A stretch of 64,000 bases of DNA. Source: Euleptes europaea. Its lineage: Eukaryota; Chordata; Lepidosauria; Squamata; Sphaerodactylidae. How positions within the stretch are numbered: the stretch's first letter is position 1; every line of letters begins with the position of its first letter. The stretch lies in contig NC_079316.1 of assembly GCF_029931775.1 (NCBI RefSeq), positions 61,940,064-62,004,063 of the forward strand, in the 5' to 3' direction. The notes beneath the pieces are model-generated. The model was not told the DNA's origin. It ran no database searches and saw nothing but the letters and a program-made list of their open reading frames with translations. Both the position numbers and the translations under genes were made by a program. Below, piece after piece: positions 42,901-46,904 of the stretch.

Positions 42901-44742
42901 ACCACCAAGGCAGACTGCAGAGGAAGGCAATGGCAAACCACCTCTGCATCTCGCTTGCTTTGAACGCCCCTTGCTGAAGTCACCATACGTCAGCTGCAAC
43001 TTGATGGCACTTTACAAACATACATTGACCTTTAAAACCCTGAACGGCCTGGGACAAACATACCGTAAGGACCCCCTTCTCCCATATGAACCAACCTGGA
43101 ACTCCAATCATATTCAGAGTCCCTGTTTTGGATGCTCCCACCATCTAAGGCTAGATAGGTGGCAAACCGAGAAAGGGCCTTCATGGTCATGCCACTGAAA
43201 CTCCTTCCCCAGATAGATTCATCCGTCTCCTTCTGTCATTGTCTTCCGCTAGTGGGTGAAGACTTTTTTGTTTTGCCTGGCATTCCCACACTAACTCTTT
43301 TTAGCCATCCTTCCAGTTCATATGTTTTATGTGTTTATATGTTTTAATTGTTTTAAATATACTTTTGCTCTCGTTCTCTCTTCCCTATATATTTGTATTT
43401 TAAATGCTTTTTAATATTTGAAAACTTTGAATGTTTGAAATGTTTTAGTGTTTTAACAGTTGCTGCCTTGGGAAAGGCGGCATAGATAAATATTTAAAAA
43501 CCACCTTTTGTTTCATTCAATTTTAACTACCATGCCTATTTTCCTAATGTGGCCAATATACAATGATGAAAATGCTTTACTCACATATTTCAGACTACGG
43601 ACATTTGGCCATTGGAAAAAAGAGAGAGGCAAAAATTCATCCATGGTTGAGAATAGTTTCTCATTTTTTATCACTTTAAGTAGCAACAAGTGTAACTGTA
43701 CACAGCATAAAGTATACCTTTGAATAATCAACTATGTGAGCCACATAAGATCAATATTTTGTCTCATTGGCCTAAAGGGCCATACCCCTTTCTTAGTTTC
43801 TTTTGCATACACGGGGGAAGCGAGAAAGACTGCATATGGAGTCCCGACTTCTAACCTAGAATGGAATCTTGAAATGGAACGTATGCATATATGGCCCTCT
43901 CCAAGCAATAGAGATCCATAGGTTTTAAACTGGGCAATTTTACTTAGCTATGTCCCATGGCTGTGTATGCCATAGTATGTTTATTAGGCTTTAACCGCTG
44001 CTGGACTGGTCTTTATTGGGTGGGCGGATGAAGGAGTTTGGTACAACAGACTGACATAGCTGCTGCTATGGAATTATTTGCAAGCCCATATTTTGGAGAG
44101 GGAAACAGAAAAAACATCTGGAAGAATCTATAATGGAATTTAATCCAGCCAGATCCTGTTGATTTGGGGGGGGAGGGTATATAGTCATACTTACGTTTGA
44201 CAGTAAGGCCTTTTCTGGTGGCTAACAAAGTTATTTACAGTTAGCATCATCTTGCAAACTTCGCAGTGAAAGCAGGCTTTGTGCCATGTCTAGAAATAGC
44301 AAGGATAAAAATACATTGAAAGTTACTTGCATTTCATACATGATTAGTCTGTTTTAAAAACTCATTACCAAGTATTCTTGCCTATCTAATAAAATGTATT
44401 GCTTACTGCATCAAAAACTCCGTGCCAAAGATCTTGTTTGTTCATACACACAACATAAACGAGATGTTAATTTTTATACCTTTTACAAGTTTAACAAAGT
44501 TCAGTCTCAGAACCAAGTTATCCAATTTGGATAAAGCTGATAATACAGATACTTTCTATTTTCTACTGAGTTCAATTATAATGTTATATAGCACAAATAC
44601 GTAAAATGTATGAACATGCATATTGTATCAGAAACTTTTGTAAGAGCCATAAATAACAATATCTACTGACCTGATCTATACAGTTAATCTTCTCTGCGGG
44701 ATAAACCCCAAATCCACATCTGGCACAAGACTGAATATTCAT
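1683..44742 (-). CDS. NRAP: NRAP gene, 5' two thirds (29 coding exons, 3' end beyond the left edge)
   Basis: Nebulin-related anchoring protein is a striated-muscle actin-binding scaffold of myofibril assembly, myotendinous junctions and intercalated discs; the family is known to bind actin, talin, vinculin, alpha-actinin and filamin C. Seen here: an N-terminal LIM domain (residues 6-57), a linker with SVFHW, then nebulin repeats of 31-39 residues, read from 29 minus-strand exons with AG/GT borders. The exons sum to 3285 nt, about 1095 residues, with no in-frame stop. Exon sizes follow the super-repeat pattern 33-35-36-34/38-35-31-35 residues, seen twice in full and then started a third time. 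The only LIM-plus-nebulin-repeat protein of this size is NRAP; LASP1 and LIM-nebulette have few repeats and carry SH3. By recall of human NRAP (about 1730 residues) roughly 635 C-terminal residues lie off the window. The neighbouring CASP7 supports the identity. Confidence 0.96.
2535..2665. repeat. Sauropsid interspersed repeat with inverted halves
   Basis: TCTAGTAGCACCTTAGAGAC is followed by CTCTAAGGTGCTGCTGGACT in the opposite orientation, giving a fold-back of a repeat motif (GTAGCACCTTAAAGACTAAC) common in reptile genomes. A related single-orientation copy is at 28433 and a fold-back copy at 20538. The family name is not known to me. Confidence 0.5.
2925..3211 (-). repeat. Sauria SINE (tRNA head, ACCTTT tail)
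   Basis: Minus strand: head with AGAGTGGTAAGCTGCAGTAT and a B-box-like TTCAATCCCGACGG, body with CCCAGCTTGCTGGGGGTAAA, and tail GGGGACCTTTACTTTTA. Typical of the squamate SINE family mobilised by BovB-type LINEs. About 285 bp, nearly full length. Confidence 0.85.
3432..3539 (-). CDS. NRAP: NRAP coding exon 28: super-repeat C, repeat 3
   Basis: 108 nt, residues 1023-1058: [20 protein letters not shown], then [16 protein letters not shown]. Matches human [20 protein letters not shown]. Confidence 0.95.
3730..3975 (-). repeat. MIR/CORE-like SINE
   Basis: Minus strand reads a tRNA-like head with CCAGGTTCAAATC, CORE-like GACCTTGGGCCAGTCACG and CCTACCTCACAGGGTTGTTG, then CCATTGGAAAGAATGG toward its 3' end. 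More diverged than the 12-320 copy. Confidence 0.65.
4241..4432 (+). repeat. Chimeric SINE: CORE-like piece joined to 5S SINE
   Basis: Left part has TCCTGGGTGACCTCGTGCCA and CACACTCTCAG (CORE-like). It is joined at about 4286 to 5S-derived CTGACCCTGGCTAATATGTG and GGATGGGAGACCTCCAAGGA, then the GGTCGCCATAAGTC tail, all in one orientation. Ends 58 bp before NRAP exon 27. Could be a true composite SINE or a deletion joining two SINEs. Confidence 0.6.
4491..4595 (-). CDS. NRAP: NRAP coding exon 27: super-repeat C, repeat 2
   Basis: 105 nt, residues 988-1022: [20 protein letters not shown], then [15 protein letters not shown]. Matches human [20 protein letters not shown]. Acceptor TTTTCAG, donor GTAAGACTT. 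Confidence 0.95.
5168..5655. mobile_element. GC-rich non-autonomous DNA transposon, about 490 bp
   Basis: A GC-rich block in AT-rich intron. Its right end, AGGAATGGGCTGCC, is the inverted counterpart of the start of the element at 20763. Internal CTGGTG-rich blocks and a TTTTCAATGGGGCCTTTCCC stretch also recur there. The left end (GCTGCAATCCCGAGG) has diverged. No transposase frame; open frames inside are chance. Confidence 0.5.
6215..6313 (-). CDS. NRAP: NRAP coding exon 26: super-repeat C, repeat 1
   Basis: 99 nt, residues 955-987: [20 protein letters not shown], then [13 protein letters not shown]. Matches human [20 protein letters not shown]. Donor GTAAGTTAT. Confidence 0.95.
6314..7763. 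other. Unassigned intron sequence (NRAP intron 25)
   Basis: Between exons 26 and 25. AT-rich with a short G run near 6508; no repeat or exon recognised. Confidence 0.5.
7764..7868 (-). CDS. NRAP: NRAP coding exon 25: super-repeat B, repeat 7 (WMKGVGW)
   Basis: 105 nt, residues 920-954: [20 protein letters not shown], then [15 protein letters not shown]. Carries the intact super-repeat motif WMKGVGW, the counterpart of the nebulin WLKGIGW motif linked to tropomyosin/troponin. Donor GTGAGATTT. Confidence 0.95.
8389..8700 (-). CDS. NRAP: NRAP coding exon 24: super-repeat B, repeats 4-6 fused in one exon
   Basis: 312 nt, residues 816-919, three repeats of 38, 35 and 31 residues without an intron: [36 protein letters not shown] and [20 protein letters not shown]. 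The largest coding exon of the window. The equivalent stretch of super-repeat A is split between exons 18 and 19, and in super-repeat C the first of these repeats (exon 29) ends at its own donor. [10 protein letters not shown] has W where human has K. Confidence 0.96.
8801..9087 (+). repeat. Sauria SINE
   Basis: GGAGCCCCGTGGCGCAGAGT head, GAGTTCGATCCCGACAG B-box, CCCAGCTTGCTGGGGGTAAA body and GGGGACTACCTTTACCTTTT tail. Located about 100 bp beyond NRAP exon 24. Confidence 0.88.
9310..9395. mobile_element. 86-bp hairpin MITE
   Basis: Ends CAGTACAATCCTAAACAG and CTGCTTAGGATTGCACTG are inverted repeats, and the centre CCATTGAAGTCAATGG is itself palindromic, so the whole element folds as one hairpin. 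A second copy lies at 12133-12226. Confidence 0.65.
9947..10054 (-). CDS. NRAP: NRAP coding exon 23: super-repeat B, repeat 3
   Basis: 108 nt, residues 780-815: [20 protein letters not shown], then [16 protein letters not shown]. Matches human KLYKSSWENQKAKGFELRLD. Donor GTGAGTATC. Confidence 0.95.
10534..10638 (-). CDS. NRAP: NRAP coding exon 22: super-repeat B, repeat 2
   Basis: 105 nt, residues 745-779: [20 protein letters not shown], then [15 protein letters not shown]. Human has VAYKAGNEQSVHQYTISKDE. Ends SQ rather than SD or SE. Confidence 0.95.
11608..11706 (-). CDS. NRAP: NRAP coding exon 21: super-repeat B, repeat 1
   Basis: 99 nt, residues 712-744: [20 protein letters not shown], then [13 protein letters not shown]. 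Matches human KNYRQRVDELKFTSVTDSSQ. Acceptor AATTAG, donor GTGAGTCCC. Confidence 0.95.
12133..12226. mobile_element. 94-bp hairpin MITE, second copy
   Basis: Same family as 9310-9395: CAGTGCAATACTGC at the left and GTGCTTAGGATTGCATTG at the right, with CCCATTGATTTCAATAG in the middle. More diverged at the left arm. Confidence 0.55.
13286..13457. mobile_element. Small inverted-repeat transposon (GGGTTGG ends)
   Basis: CAATGGGTTGGATTCAGCCA at the left pairs with TGGTTGGAGCCAACCCATG at the right. About 170 bp. A second copy is at 46022-46181. Lies 53 bp from NRAP exon 20. Confidence 0.5.
13510..13614 (-). CDS. NRAP: NRAP coding exon 20: super-repeat A, repeat 7 (WMKG motif)
   Basis: 105 nt, residues 677-711: [20 protein letters not shown], then [15 protein letters not shown]. 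The super-repeat signature is WMKGVGL here, with leucine in place of the final tryptophan seen in human and in super-repeat B of this gene. Confidence 0.95.
13666..13830 (-). repeat. 5S-rRNA-derived SINE, truncated
   Basis: GTGTGTGTAAATTGCTGTCA tail then GGTGACCCTTTAGGGTTTTC and AGAGGTGGTTTGCCATTG; the 5S head is cut short near AGCTTCCAAGATCGGG. Begins 52 bp after NRAP exon 20. Confidence 0.65.
14108..14305 (-). CDS. NRAP: NRAP coding exon 19: super-repeat A, repeats 5 and 6
   Basis: 198 nt, residues 611-676, encoding a 35-residue repeat ([20 protein letters not shown]) and a 31-residue repeat ([20 protein letters not shown]) ending [10 protein letters not shown]. Almost identical to human. 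Acceptor ACCTAG, donor GTAGGTACC. Confidence 0.96.
14385..14828 (+). mobile_element. CR1 LINE 3' end fragment
   Basis: The plus strand encodes ORF2 C-terminal residues such as [15 protein letters not shown] and [20 protein letters not shown], followed by a 3' UTR ending in the CR1-type TCTATGATTCTATGATT tail. Only the last part of the LINE is present (5' truncation is normal for CR1). Within an NRAP intron, sense opposite to the gene. Confidence 0.85.
15318..15419 (-). CDS. NRAP: NRAP coding exon 18: super-repeat A, repeat 4
   Basis: 102 nt, residues 577-610: [20 protein letters not shown], then [15 protein letters not shown] separate exon here, whereas the same position in super-repeat B is fused to the next two repeats. 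Confidence 0.95.
16621..16728 (-). CDS. NRAP: NRAP coding exon 17: super-repeat A, repeat 3
   Basis: 108 nt, residues 541-576: [20 protein letters not shown], then [16 protein letters not shown]. Matches human VKYKEGWEKTKGKGFEMKLD. Confidence 0.95.
17331..17435 (-). CDS. NRAP: NRAP coding exon 16: super-repeat A, repeat 2
   Basis: 105 nt, residues 506-540: [20 protein letters not shown], then [15 protein letters not shown]. Matches human VNYRADYEKNKLNYTLPQDV. Donor GTAAGG. Confidence 0.95.
17617..17666. repeat. Short GATTCT/GCTGAT minisatellite
   Basis: Repeated TGATTCTGATTCTGATGCTG and TGATTCAGATTCTGATT units over about 50 bp in an intron. Confidence 0.7.
18231..18420 (-). repeat. 5S-rRNA-derived SINE
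   Basis: GTGTGTGTGAAGTGCCATCA tail, GACTTATGGTGACCCCAGC, GGTGGTTTGCCACTGCCTTC and a short TCTGAGATCTGATGAGATCA head remnant, all on the minus strand. Confidence 0.7.
18948..19115. mobile_element. 168-bp MITE with 22-bp terminal inverted repeats
   Basis: AGTGCGCCCTTTCACACATG at the left pairs with AAGTGTGAAAGTGCCCACT at the right, three mismatches over 22 bp. The interior also has complementary CACTTTCAATCC and GAAAGTGGAT. No coding capacity. Confidence 0.65.
19522..19620 (-). CDS. NRAP: NRAP coding exon 15: super-repeat A, repeat 1
   Basis: 99 nt, residues 473-505, [20 protein letters not shown], then [13 protein letters not shown]. The cysteine in VTCTPQ replaces aspartate of human VTDTPQ. 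The 33-residue length marks position 1 of each super-repeat. Confidence 0.95.
20538..20692. repeat. Fold-back copy of sauropsid repeat
   Basis: AAGTCCAGTGACACCTTAAA is answered by TTTAAGGTGCCACTGGACGT in inverse orientation about 100 bp later, with AACTCACTTCTTC between. Same family as 2535-2665. Confidence 0.5.
20763..21217. mobile_element. GC-rich non-autonomous DNA transposon with perfect 15-bp inverted ends
   Basis: AGCCCATTCCTGAGC at 20763-20777 is the exact reverse complement of GCTCAGGAATGGGCT at 21203-21217; element length 455 bp. Inside the left end is a perfect 19-bp inverted repeat (20776-20794 with 20835-20853), and its loop holds another perfect 10-bp inverted repeat (20805-20814 with 20816-20825). 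No obvious target duplication and no transposase. Open frames on both strands come from GC richness. Confidence 0.7.
22301..22405 (-). CDS. NRAP: NRAP coding exon 14: nebulin repeat before the super-repeats
   Basis: 105 nt, residues 438-472, with [20 protein letters not shown], nearly identical to human. It ends LKD. The first seven-repeat super-repeat starts with the next exon. Confidence 0.95.
22560..22652. promoter_or_regulatory. Candidate intronic element with octamer and E-boxes
   Basis: In NRAP intron 13, ATTTGCAT (22561-22568), CTAATTGATT, CAGCTG (22595-22600) and CACCTG (22645-22650) lie within 90 bp of sequence without a recognisable repeat. E-boxes of this type serve muscle genes, but short motifs occur by chance. 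Confidence 0.2.
23174..23278 (-). CDS. NRAP: NRAP coding exon 13: nebulin repeat
   Basis: 105 nt, residues 403-437: [18 protein letters not shown], then [16 protein letters not shown]. Matches human KYKENYQNHMRGRYEGVG and [11 protein letters not shown]. Ends SN instead of SD; donor GTAAGTTGG. Confidence 0.95.
24225..24329 (-). CDS. NRAP: NRAP coding exon 12: nebulin repeat
   Basis: 105 nt, residues 368-402, [20 protein letters not shown] onward. In-frame, so it could be skipped without changing the frame. An in-frame NRAP exon numbered 12 is reported as skeletal-muscle specific in mammals; that this is the same exon is inference from the coding-exon count. Confidence 0.94.
24767..24813. repeat. 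(TG)n(CG)n microsatellite at SINE tail
   Basis: Alternating TG repeats pass directly into CGCGCGCGCGCG and TGCG, about 45 bp of unbroken purine-pyrimidine alternation, next to the tail of the 5S SINE that follows. Confidence 0.9.
24814..25028 (-). repeat. 5S-rRNA-derived SINE, nearly complete
   Basis: Minus strand: GGCCCAGGCTAGCCTGATCT, CGTCAGATCTCAGAAGCTAA, GCAGGGTCAGCCCTGGTTAG, then GGAATACCAGGGTTGCTGTG and tail GCGACTTGAAGGCACTTTAC. The 5S internal promoter part (AGCTAAGCAGGGT) is well kept. The best copy in the window. Confidence 0.85.
25422..25538 (-). CDS. NRAP: NRAP coding exon 11: 39-residue repeat
   Basis: 117 nt, residues 329-367, begins [19 protein letters not shown] and ends NKLYSE. 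It corresponds to human IKYRQDFNKMKGAAHYHSL. The longest single-repeat exon in the window. Confidence 0.95.
25887..26062 (+). repeat. MIR/CORE-like SINE
   Basis: TAGTGTCTGGGAGACTCCGG and GGTTCAAATCCTGTCTGC head, CACTCAGCCTAACCTACCTA and GGGCTGTTGCAAGGATTAAA body, AAGCCACTTTGGGTCCCC 3' end. Plus-strand counterpart of the 3730 copy. Confidence 0.65.
26122..26335 (+). repeat. tRNA-headed SINE
   Basis: TGGCTCAGTGGTAAAGC (A box) and GGTTCAATCCCTGGC (B box) lead, then CCTGAGACCCTGGAGAGCCG and AAGGCAGCTTCATGTGTTCA. It is a retroposed tRNA-derived repeat rather than a tRNA: the arms after the B box do not close a cloverleaf and the same sequence recurs at 49248 and, inverted, at 53485. Confidence 0.8.
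27010..27114 (-). CDS. NRAP: NRAP coding exon 10: nebulin repeat (GKGSFPAM type)
   Basis: 105 nt, residues 294-328; [19 protein letters not shown] then [12 protein letters not shown]. Third copy of the GKGSFPAM sub-type typical of the NRAP N-terminal repeats. Acceptor TTCTCCAG, donor GTAAGTATG. Confidence 0.95.
27180..27620 (-). mobile_element. L1-like LINE ORF2 C-terminal fragment
   Basis: The minus strand around 27400-27480 reads [16 protein letters not shown] then [10 protein letters not shown], resembling the end of L1 ORF2 (TAARI...WK...P...EW). Stops follow soon after. The adjoining 27620-27960 may belong to the same copy but I did not recognise its translation. Confidence 0.6.
28269..28361 (-). 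CDS. NRAP: NRAP coding exon 9: short, variable repeat
   Basis: 93 nt, residues 263-293. Begins [16 protein letters not shown], matching human VRYHQQYQKEMRGMAG. The second half is poorly conserved and about four residues shorter than in human. Ends FSQ with donor GTAAGGAC. Confidence 0.92.
28433..28560 (+). repeat. Sauropsid interspersed repeat
   Basis: GGGTAGCCGTGTTAGTCTGT, CCAGTAGCACCTTAACAACT and GAGCCACAGCTCACTTCTTC are hallmarks of a repeat very common in reptile DNA. It starts 71 bp after NRAP exon 9. Family name not known to me. Confidence 0.6.
29204..29592. mobile_element. 389-bp inverted-repeat transposon (GGCCATTTATGC ends)
   Basis: GGCCATTTATGC at the left and GCATAAATGGCC at the right are perfect 12-bp inverted ends. 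Inside, TAATGCGACCTTT and AAAGGTCGCGTTA form a second inverted pair. The same ends appear in the 133-bp element at 51029. Lies 303 bp from NRAP exon 8. Confidence 0.6.
29896..30003 (-). CDS. NRAP: NRAP coding exon 8: nebulin repeat (GKGSFPAM type)
   Basis: 108 nt, residues 227-262, begins [19 protein letters not shown] and ends LASS where human has LASD. Acceptor TTTCTAG, donor GTAAG. Confidence 0.95.
30105..30209 (-). CDS. NRAP: NRAP coding exon 7: nebulin repeat
   Basis: 105 nt, residues 192-226, [20 protein letters not shown] onward, equivalent to human [14 protein letters not shown]. Ends LASD. It is separated from exon 8 by a very short intron of 101 bp (30004-30104). Confidence 0.95.
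31128..31826 (+). mobile_element. GTTGCCAAC-type MITE split by a GC-rich insertion
   Basis: Outer parts 31128-31185 (GGTTGCTAACATCCAGATGG) and 31663-31826 (TACAGAGATCAGTTCTTCTG to GTGTTAGCAACCCTC) form one copy of the MITE seen at 38372 and elsewhere. Between them about 470 bp of GC-rich sequence (about 31190-31660) with ends ACGCAATTCTAAGG and CCTTAGGACTGCACTGT has been inserted; it contains CTGCCGCTGCCACTGC-type blocks but no gene. Ends 45 bp from NRAP exon 6. Confidence 0.55.
31871..31978 (-). CDS. NRAP: NRAP coding exon 6: nebulin repeat (GKGSFPAM type)
   Basis: 108 nt, residues 156-191. Carries [19 protein letters not shown]. The opening reads LKNAEEYEE, so the usual tyrosine of SDxxYK is asparagine here, the only such change noticed in the gene. 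Donor GTGAGTTCC. Confidence 0.94.
32503..32607 (-). CDS. NRAP: NRAP coding exon 5: linker/degenerate repeat
   Basis: 105 nt, residues 121-155. Contains [17 protein letters not shown], aligning to human PDPEIVRMVEARKSLGE. The first half is diverged from the human sequence. Acceptor TGTTTAG, donor GTAAGTT. Confidence 0.92.
32608..33912. other. Unassigned intron sequence (NRAP intron 4, right of exon 5)
   Basis: No repeat or exon recognised before the ACAG microsatellite. Confidence 0.45.
33913..34008. repeat. (ACAG)n / (GAAA)n microsatellite
   Basis: GACAGACAGACAGACGGACG, a long ACAG run and then AGAAAGAAAGAAAGAAA, about 95 bp in NRAP intron 4, stopping 23 bp before the foldback transposon. 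Confidence 0.9.
34031..36197. mobile_element. 2.17-kb hAT-like foldback transposon in NRAP intron 4
   Basis: Ends TAGGGCTGTTGA and TCAACAGCCCTA are perfect 12-bp inverted repeats, flanked by an exact 8-bp target duplication TTTACAGG (34023-34030 and 36198-36205), as in the hAT superfamily. Sub-terminal zones are packed with ATTCGG/CCGAAT motifs. Next come long inverted arms built of about 150-180-bp units with TGCAAGAACC, AGTTTTGTAAAGAT and AAACTTTCAGGGTAGCTT: two units on the left (34375-34690), three inverted on the right (35520-36030). Both arms then carry GAGAGCGGCAAATCCA. The unique centre is about 34760-35400. No transposase is recognisable, so it is non-autonomous. Open frames of up to 191 codons inside are unlikely to be genes. 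Confidence 0.8.
36227..36331 (-). CDS. NRAP: NRAP coding exon 4: linker with SVFHW motif
   Basis: 105 nt, residues 86-120. Reads [18 protein letters not shown], matching human EDGEQCKSVFHWDMKSKD. The donor (GTAGGAAACC) lies only 29 bp from the end of a 2.17-kb foldback transposon. Ends SHQ rather than SD or SE. Confidence 0.94.
36332..37284. other. Unassigned intron sequence (NRAP intron 3, near exon 4)
   Basis: AT-rich, with a short TCTCACACACAC stretch near 37180 and a TATATATATA stretch before the Sauria SINE; nothing else recognised. Confidence 0.45.
37285..37563 (+). repeat. Sauria SINE
   Basis: GAGCCCTGTGGTGTAGAGTG head, GAGTTCGATCCCGATGG B-box and GGGGACTACCTTTACCTTTA tail, with a small internal deletion of the CCCAGCTTGCTGGG part. 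Confidence 0.85.
37817..37853. repeat. (C)n(AC)n simple repeat
   Basis: A run of C passes into about nine AC units and ACATACATG. Confidence 0.85.
38372..38613 (+). mobile_element. GTTGCCAAC-type MITE
   Basis: ATAGGGTTGCCAACCTCCAG at the left, CCAGATTTGACAACGCTA at the right, and the family body AAAATGGCTGCTTTAGAAGG and GCATTATATCC. A TTTATTTATTTATTTA run has expanded inside it. Confidence 0.7.
38756..39111. mobile_element. 356-bp hAT-type MITE
   Basis: CAGGGGTCGCCAACC at the left and TTGGGGACCCCTG at the right match hAT-type ends. Flanks AACTACAT (38748-38755) and AACTATAC (39112-39119) are an 8-bp target duplication with two changes. No coding capacity. Confidence 0.75.
39120..40584. other. 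Unassigned intronic sequence
   Basis: NRAP intron 3. AT-rich, no exon, splice-flanked frame or repeat that I recognise. Confidence 0.5.
40585..40781 (+). mobile_element. GTTGCCAAC-type MITE
   Basis: AGGTTGCCAAACTCCAGGTA start, GGCCTGGAGATCCCCTGGAA, family body and GGTGTTGGCAGTCCT end. About 195 bp. Confidence 0.7.
41716..41803 (-). CDS. NRAP: NRAP coding exon 3: end of LIM domain and linker
   Basis: 88 nt, residues 56-85. Completes the split codon, then reads [20 protein letters not shown], matching the human linker. It ends VSE with donor GTAAGATG and is the last exon before the phase-0 series. Confidence 0.94.
42600..43460 (+). mobile_element. L2/CR1-group LINE 3' fragment interrupted by a 5S SINE
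   Basis: Plus-strand frames read [10 protein letters not shown] and [20 protein letters not shown], then a GGTGGCAAACCGAGAAAGGG stretch, resembling the end of the reverse transcriptase region of L2-like LINEs (LVQNAAARL...FKALNGLGPAYL). The LINE is divided by the SINE at 42825-43023 and has stops in frame. The likely 3' end is near GGCGGCATAGATAAATATTT. Confidence 0.65.
42825..43023 (+). repeat. 5S-rRNA-derived SINE with target duplication, inside a LINE
   Basis: AACTCGTCAGATCTCAAAAG, GCTAAGCAGGGTCGGTACTC and tail CAACTTGATGGCACTTTACA. Flanks ATTGACCTTCAAA (42812-42824) and ATTGACCTTTAAA (43024-43036) are a 13-bp target duplication with one change. Confidence 0.8.
44195..44289 (-). CDS. NRAP: NRAP coding exon 2: second half of LIM domain
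   Basis: 95 nt, residues 25-56. Supplies the zinc ligands H27, C30, C33, C36 and C54; H57, the eighth ligand, comes from the next exon. The C6-x2-C9-x17-H27-x2-C30-x2-C33-x2-C36-x17-C54-x2-H57 spacing is canonical LIM. Ends on a split ACA threonine codon with donor GTAAGTATG (phase 2). Confidence 0.95.
44671..44742 (-). CDS. NRAP: NRAP coding exon 1: start codon and first half of LIM domain
   Basis: Encodes residues 1-24, beginning [18 protein letters not shown], very close to the human NRAP start. C6 and C9 are the first zinc ligands. The start codon follows TTTCAAG; the exon ends CAG before a GTCAGT donor. Intron phase 0. The ATG is fixed by the conserved first residues of the family; whether the 5' UTR continues upstream or is spliced at TTTCAAG cannot be told. 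Confidence 0.95.
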
Positions 44743-44960
44743 CTTGAAATCACCCAAGGAAAGTCAAAACTATTATACCAAAATTTCAGAGGATATAAGG
44801 GGTAAAAATGTCACTTCCTATCTAACAAGTTAAATCATGCAAATCCTCAGGCCAATATGTCAGCCTCCCTTTTGCTGAGCTTCTGCTTCAAACTCAGCTG
44901 TTGTCTGGTTTTTAAAGCTGCCCATTACTAAGAGGTTATTTTGGCAACTGTGTAAGAGTG
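44743..44960 (-). promoter_or_regulatory. NRAP 5' flank / likely proximal promoter and 5' UTR
   Basis: Directly upstream of the NRAP start codon. Read on the minus strand it holds an A/T-rich CCAAAATAACC stretch (44934-44944), a TATA-like TTTAAAAA run (44909-44917) and a CAGCTG E-box (44895-44900), the type bound by myogenic bHLH factors. No CpG island is present, as expected for a tissue-restricted muscle gene. The transcription start is not fixed; the role is inferred from position and motifs only. Confidence 0.35.
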
Positions 44961-45441
44961 CATGGGAGGGAAAGAGACTGAAGAATTCAGTGACACCTTT
45001 CTCTAAATAGAAACGTGAACTCACAGAGAAGCATCATAGTCATATGAATTAGAAAGTCTAATTGTTAATATTTAAACTTTGGACCTCAGTGGTGGTTAGT
45101 TGTCAGAACTTCAGGATGGACTTCTAAATATACCCAGGTTCATCTTCAGATTATTATGTTTTAGCAGAGTCACCACAGAGGGAAGAATATGGCAAGGGAG
45201 TTCCCCAACTGAGCTCTATACACTACCAATCCAGAATTAGTGCTAGATCCCTACAGGAAATTGCATATGTAATGTCCACTAGCTCACCCACTTAGATTGA
45301 GATCAATGTCCTTCATTTGGCCATAGAATCCTGTAGTCAGTCAGCTTTTAATGAATCCTCCCCATTGACAGAGCTTTGTATATGTGTAGTATTCATAGTT
45401 TATCACTGTACACTCCATATCCAAGGAAAGGGATTGAGTCT

Positions 45442-45626
45442 GAAAGCCAGTGTGAATTAAGCAGTTAGAGTATTAGACTAGAATGTGGGCAACCTATGTT
45501 TCTAACCTCTTTCCACCAAATGAATTCAGTGGATGCCCATGGATCTTTTTCTTTCATCCTAATCTGCCTCCCGGGGTTATTGTTGTAAGGATAAAACAGA
45601 GGGGAGAACAATGGGGTATAAATGAC
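45442..45626 (+). repeat. MIR/CORE-like SINE, diverged
   Basis: GAAAGCCAGTGTGAATTAAG, GCAGTTAGAGTATTAGACTA head and CTGCCTCCCGGGGTTATTGT, AAGGATAAAACAGAGGGGAG body; old copy in the NRAP-CASP7 interval. Confidence 0.55.
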
Positions 45627-46021
45627 TAAACTGACTCAGAAGCAGCTATCAGGGAAAGGTCAGATTAATTTGCCTGTAGAGGAAGGCTGGGACATCAATA
45701 TTCCCATAGCCCTTACCAGGCCCACTGATCTTTGTCAAAGTGCTGTCTGCCTACATGCTTTATGGTGAGGTTGCAAACTGAGTTGGTCGACTCAGCTATG
45801 TGTTCATGCTCATATAGTTTGCTCTCTTCTTTTCACCTGCTTTGCCATACTTTTCTATGCTATGGGGAGCTCCTTGTTCTTTTTCCCATGGAATTTTAAA
45901 GTTGAATAGGCATATATACATCATGATTCTCCCCTTATTCTCTTGATTATCAGTCTCTTAGGGTATTCTTAAATCAGAGTTCAGCTGTACTGTGAGAATT
46001 TTGCTCTACAAAGTTCCAAAT

Positions 46022-46181
46022 ACTGGATTAGAACCAACCAGTTTTTCCACAGCAGAAAAAGGGAGAGGCTCCCCTTTGCTCACCAAAAGGCTATGCTGGG
46101 AAGTATGAAATAAAGGCAAGAGAGGTGGGAACAGTGGTAAACAGTAACTGAATGAAAAAGCAGGCTGGGTCCAACCCATTG
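46022..46181. mobile_element. Small inverted-repeat transposon, second copy of the GGGTTGG family
   Basis: TGGATTAGAACCAACCAGTT at the left and GCTGGGTCCAACCCATTG at the right pair as inverted ends; interior shares GCTCCCCTTTGCTCACC with the 13286 copy. About 160 bp. Confidence 0.45.
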
Positions 46182-46904
46182 TATTTTTGGTCTGTGCTCC
46201 AACTGAGATCAAAAACTGAATAAATGTCTGAAATAGGGGCTGGAGGCTGGTAAAAGGTGTCTGGTAGTTTTGATTCTACAACTACATTGTCAAAATCTAT
46301 AAGGCCATTATATAAATATGCTAGGTTTTAAAAAATTTAACATCACTATAAGAAGGCCAGTTGTGTAACTTGTAATATGAGACTAAATGTGAATATCCTT
46401 AGAACATTTTGAGAATTAATCATAAACAGTCATGGCCCAGGTTACGCATGCATTCTGAGCCTATGTATAAGAAACACAGAACGAAGGCTCAAAGGTATAC
46501 AATCTCTTAATTAATTATACAATACAAATACACAATGTGAATAGCACTGCAAATATATCACACTACAAAGCTAACAGAGATGTACCACACATATATGGCC
46601 AGTGTAATCCAACAGCAAACAGTCAAAAGTCCATCCAAATTCCAGCTGTGCAAATGAGCCAATACGTAATGAGTGTCCAGAGACATCTGTGCCCAATCCA
46701 AGTCAATCTCCTTTCAGACTGATAACATGATAGGAAACACGCCCTCCGGATTAGGTTCAACATTTTCGCCAAATTGCAGCTTCATCAGCCTTTTACATTC
46801 AAAGTTGTACAATATCACCACTGAGAGTGGGCTTAGAACAGTACCATCCGGCTTAGGAAGGGCTGACCTCTCAAGAGACTGGCCATGAAATCACTGCCTA
46901 GCTA

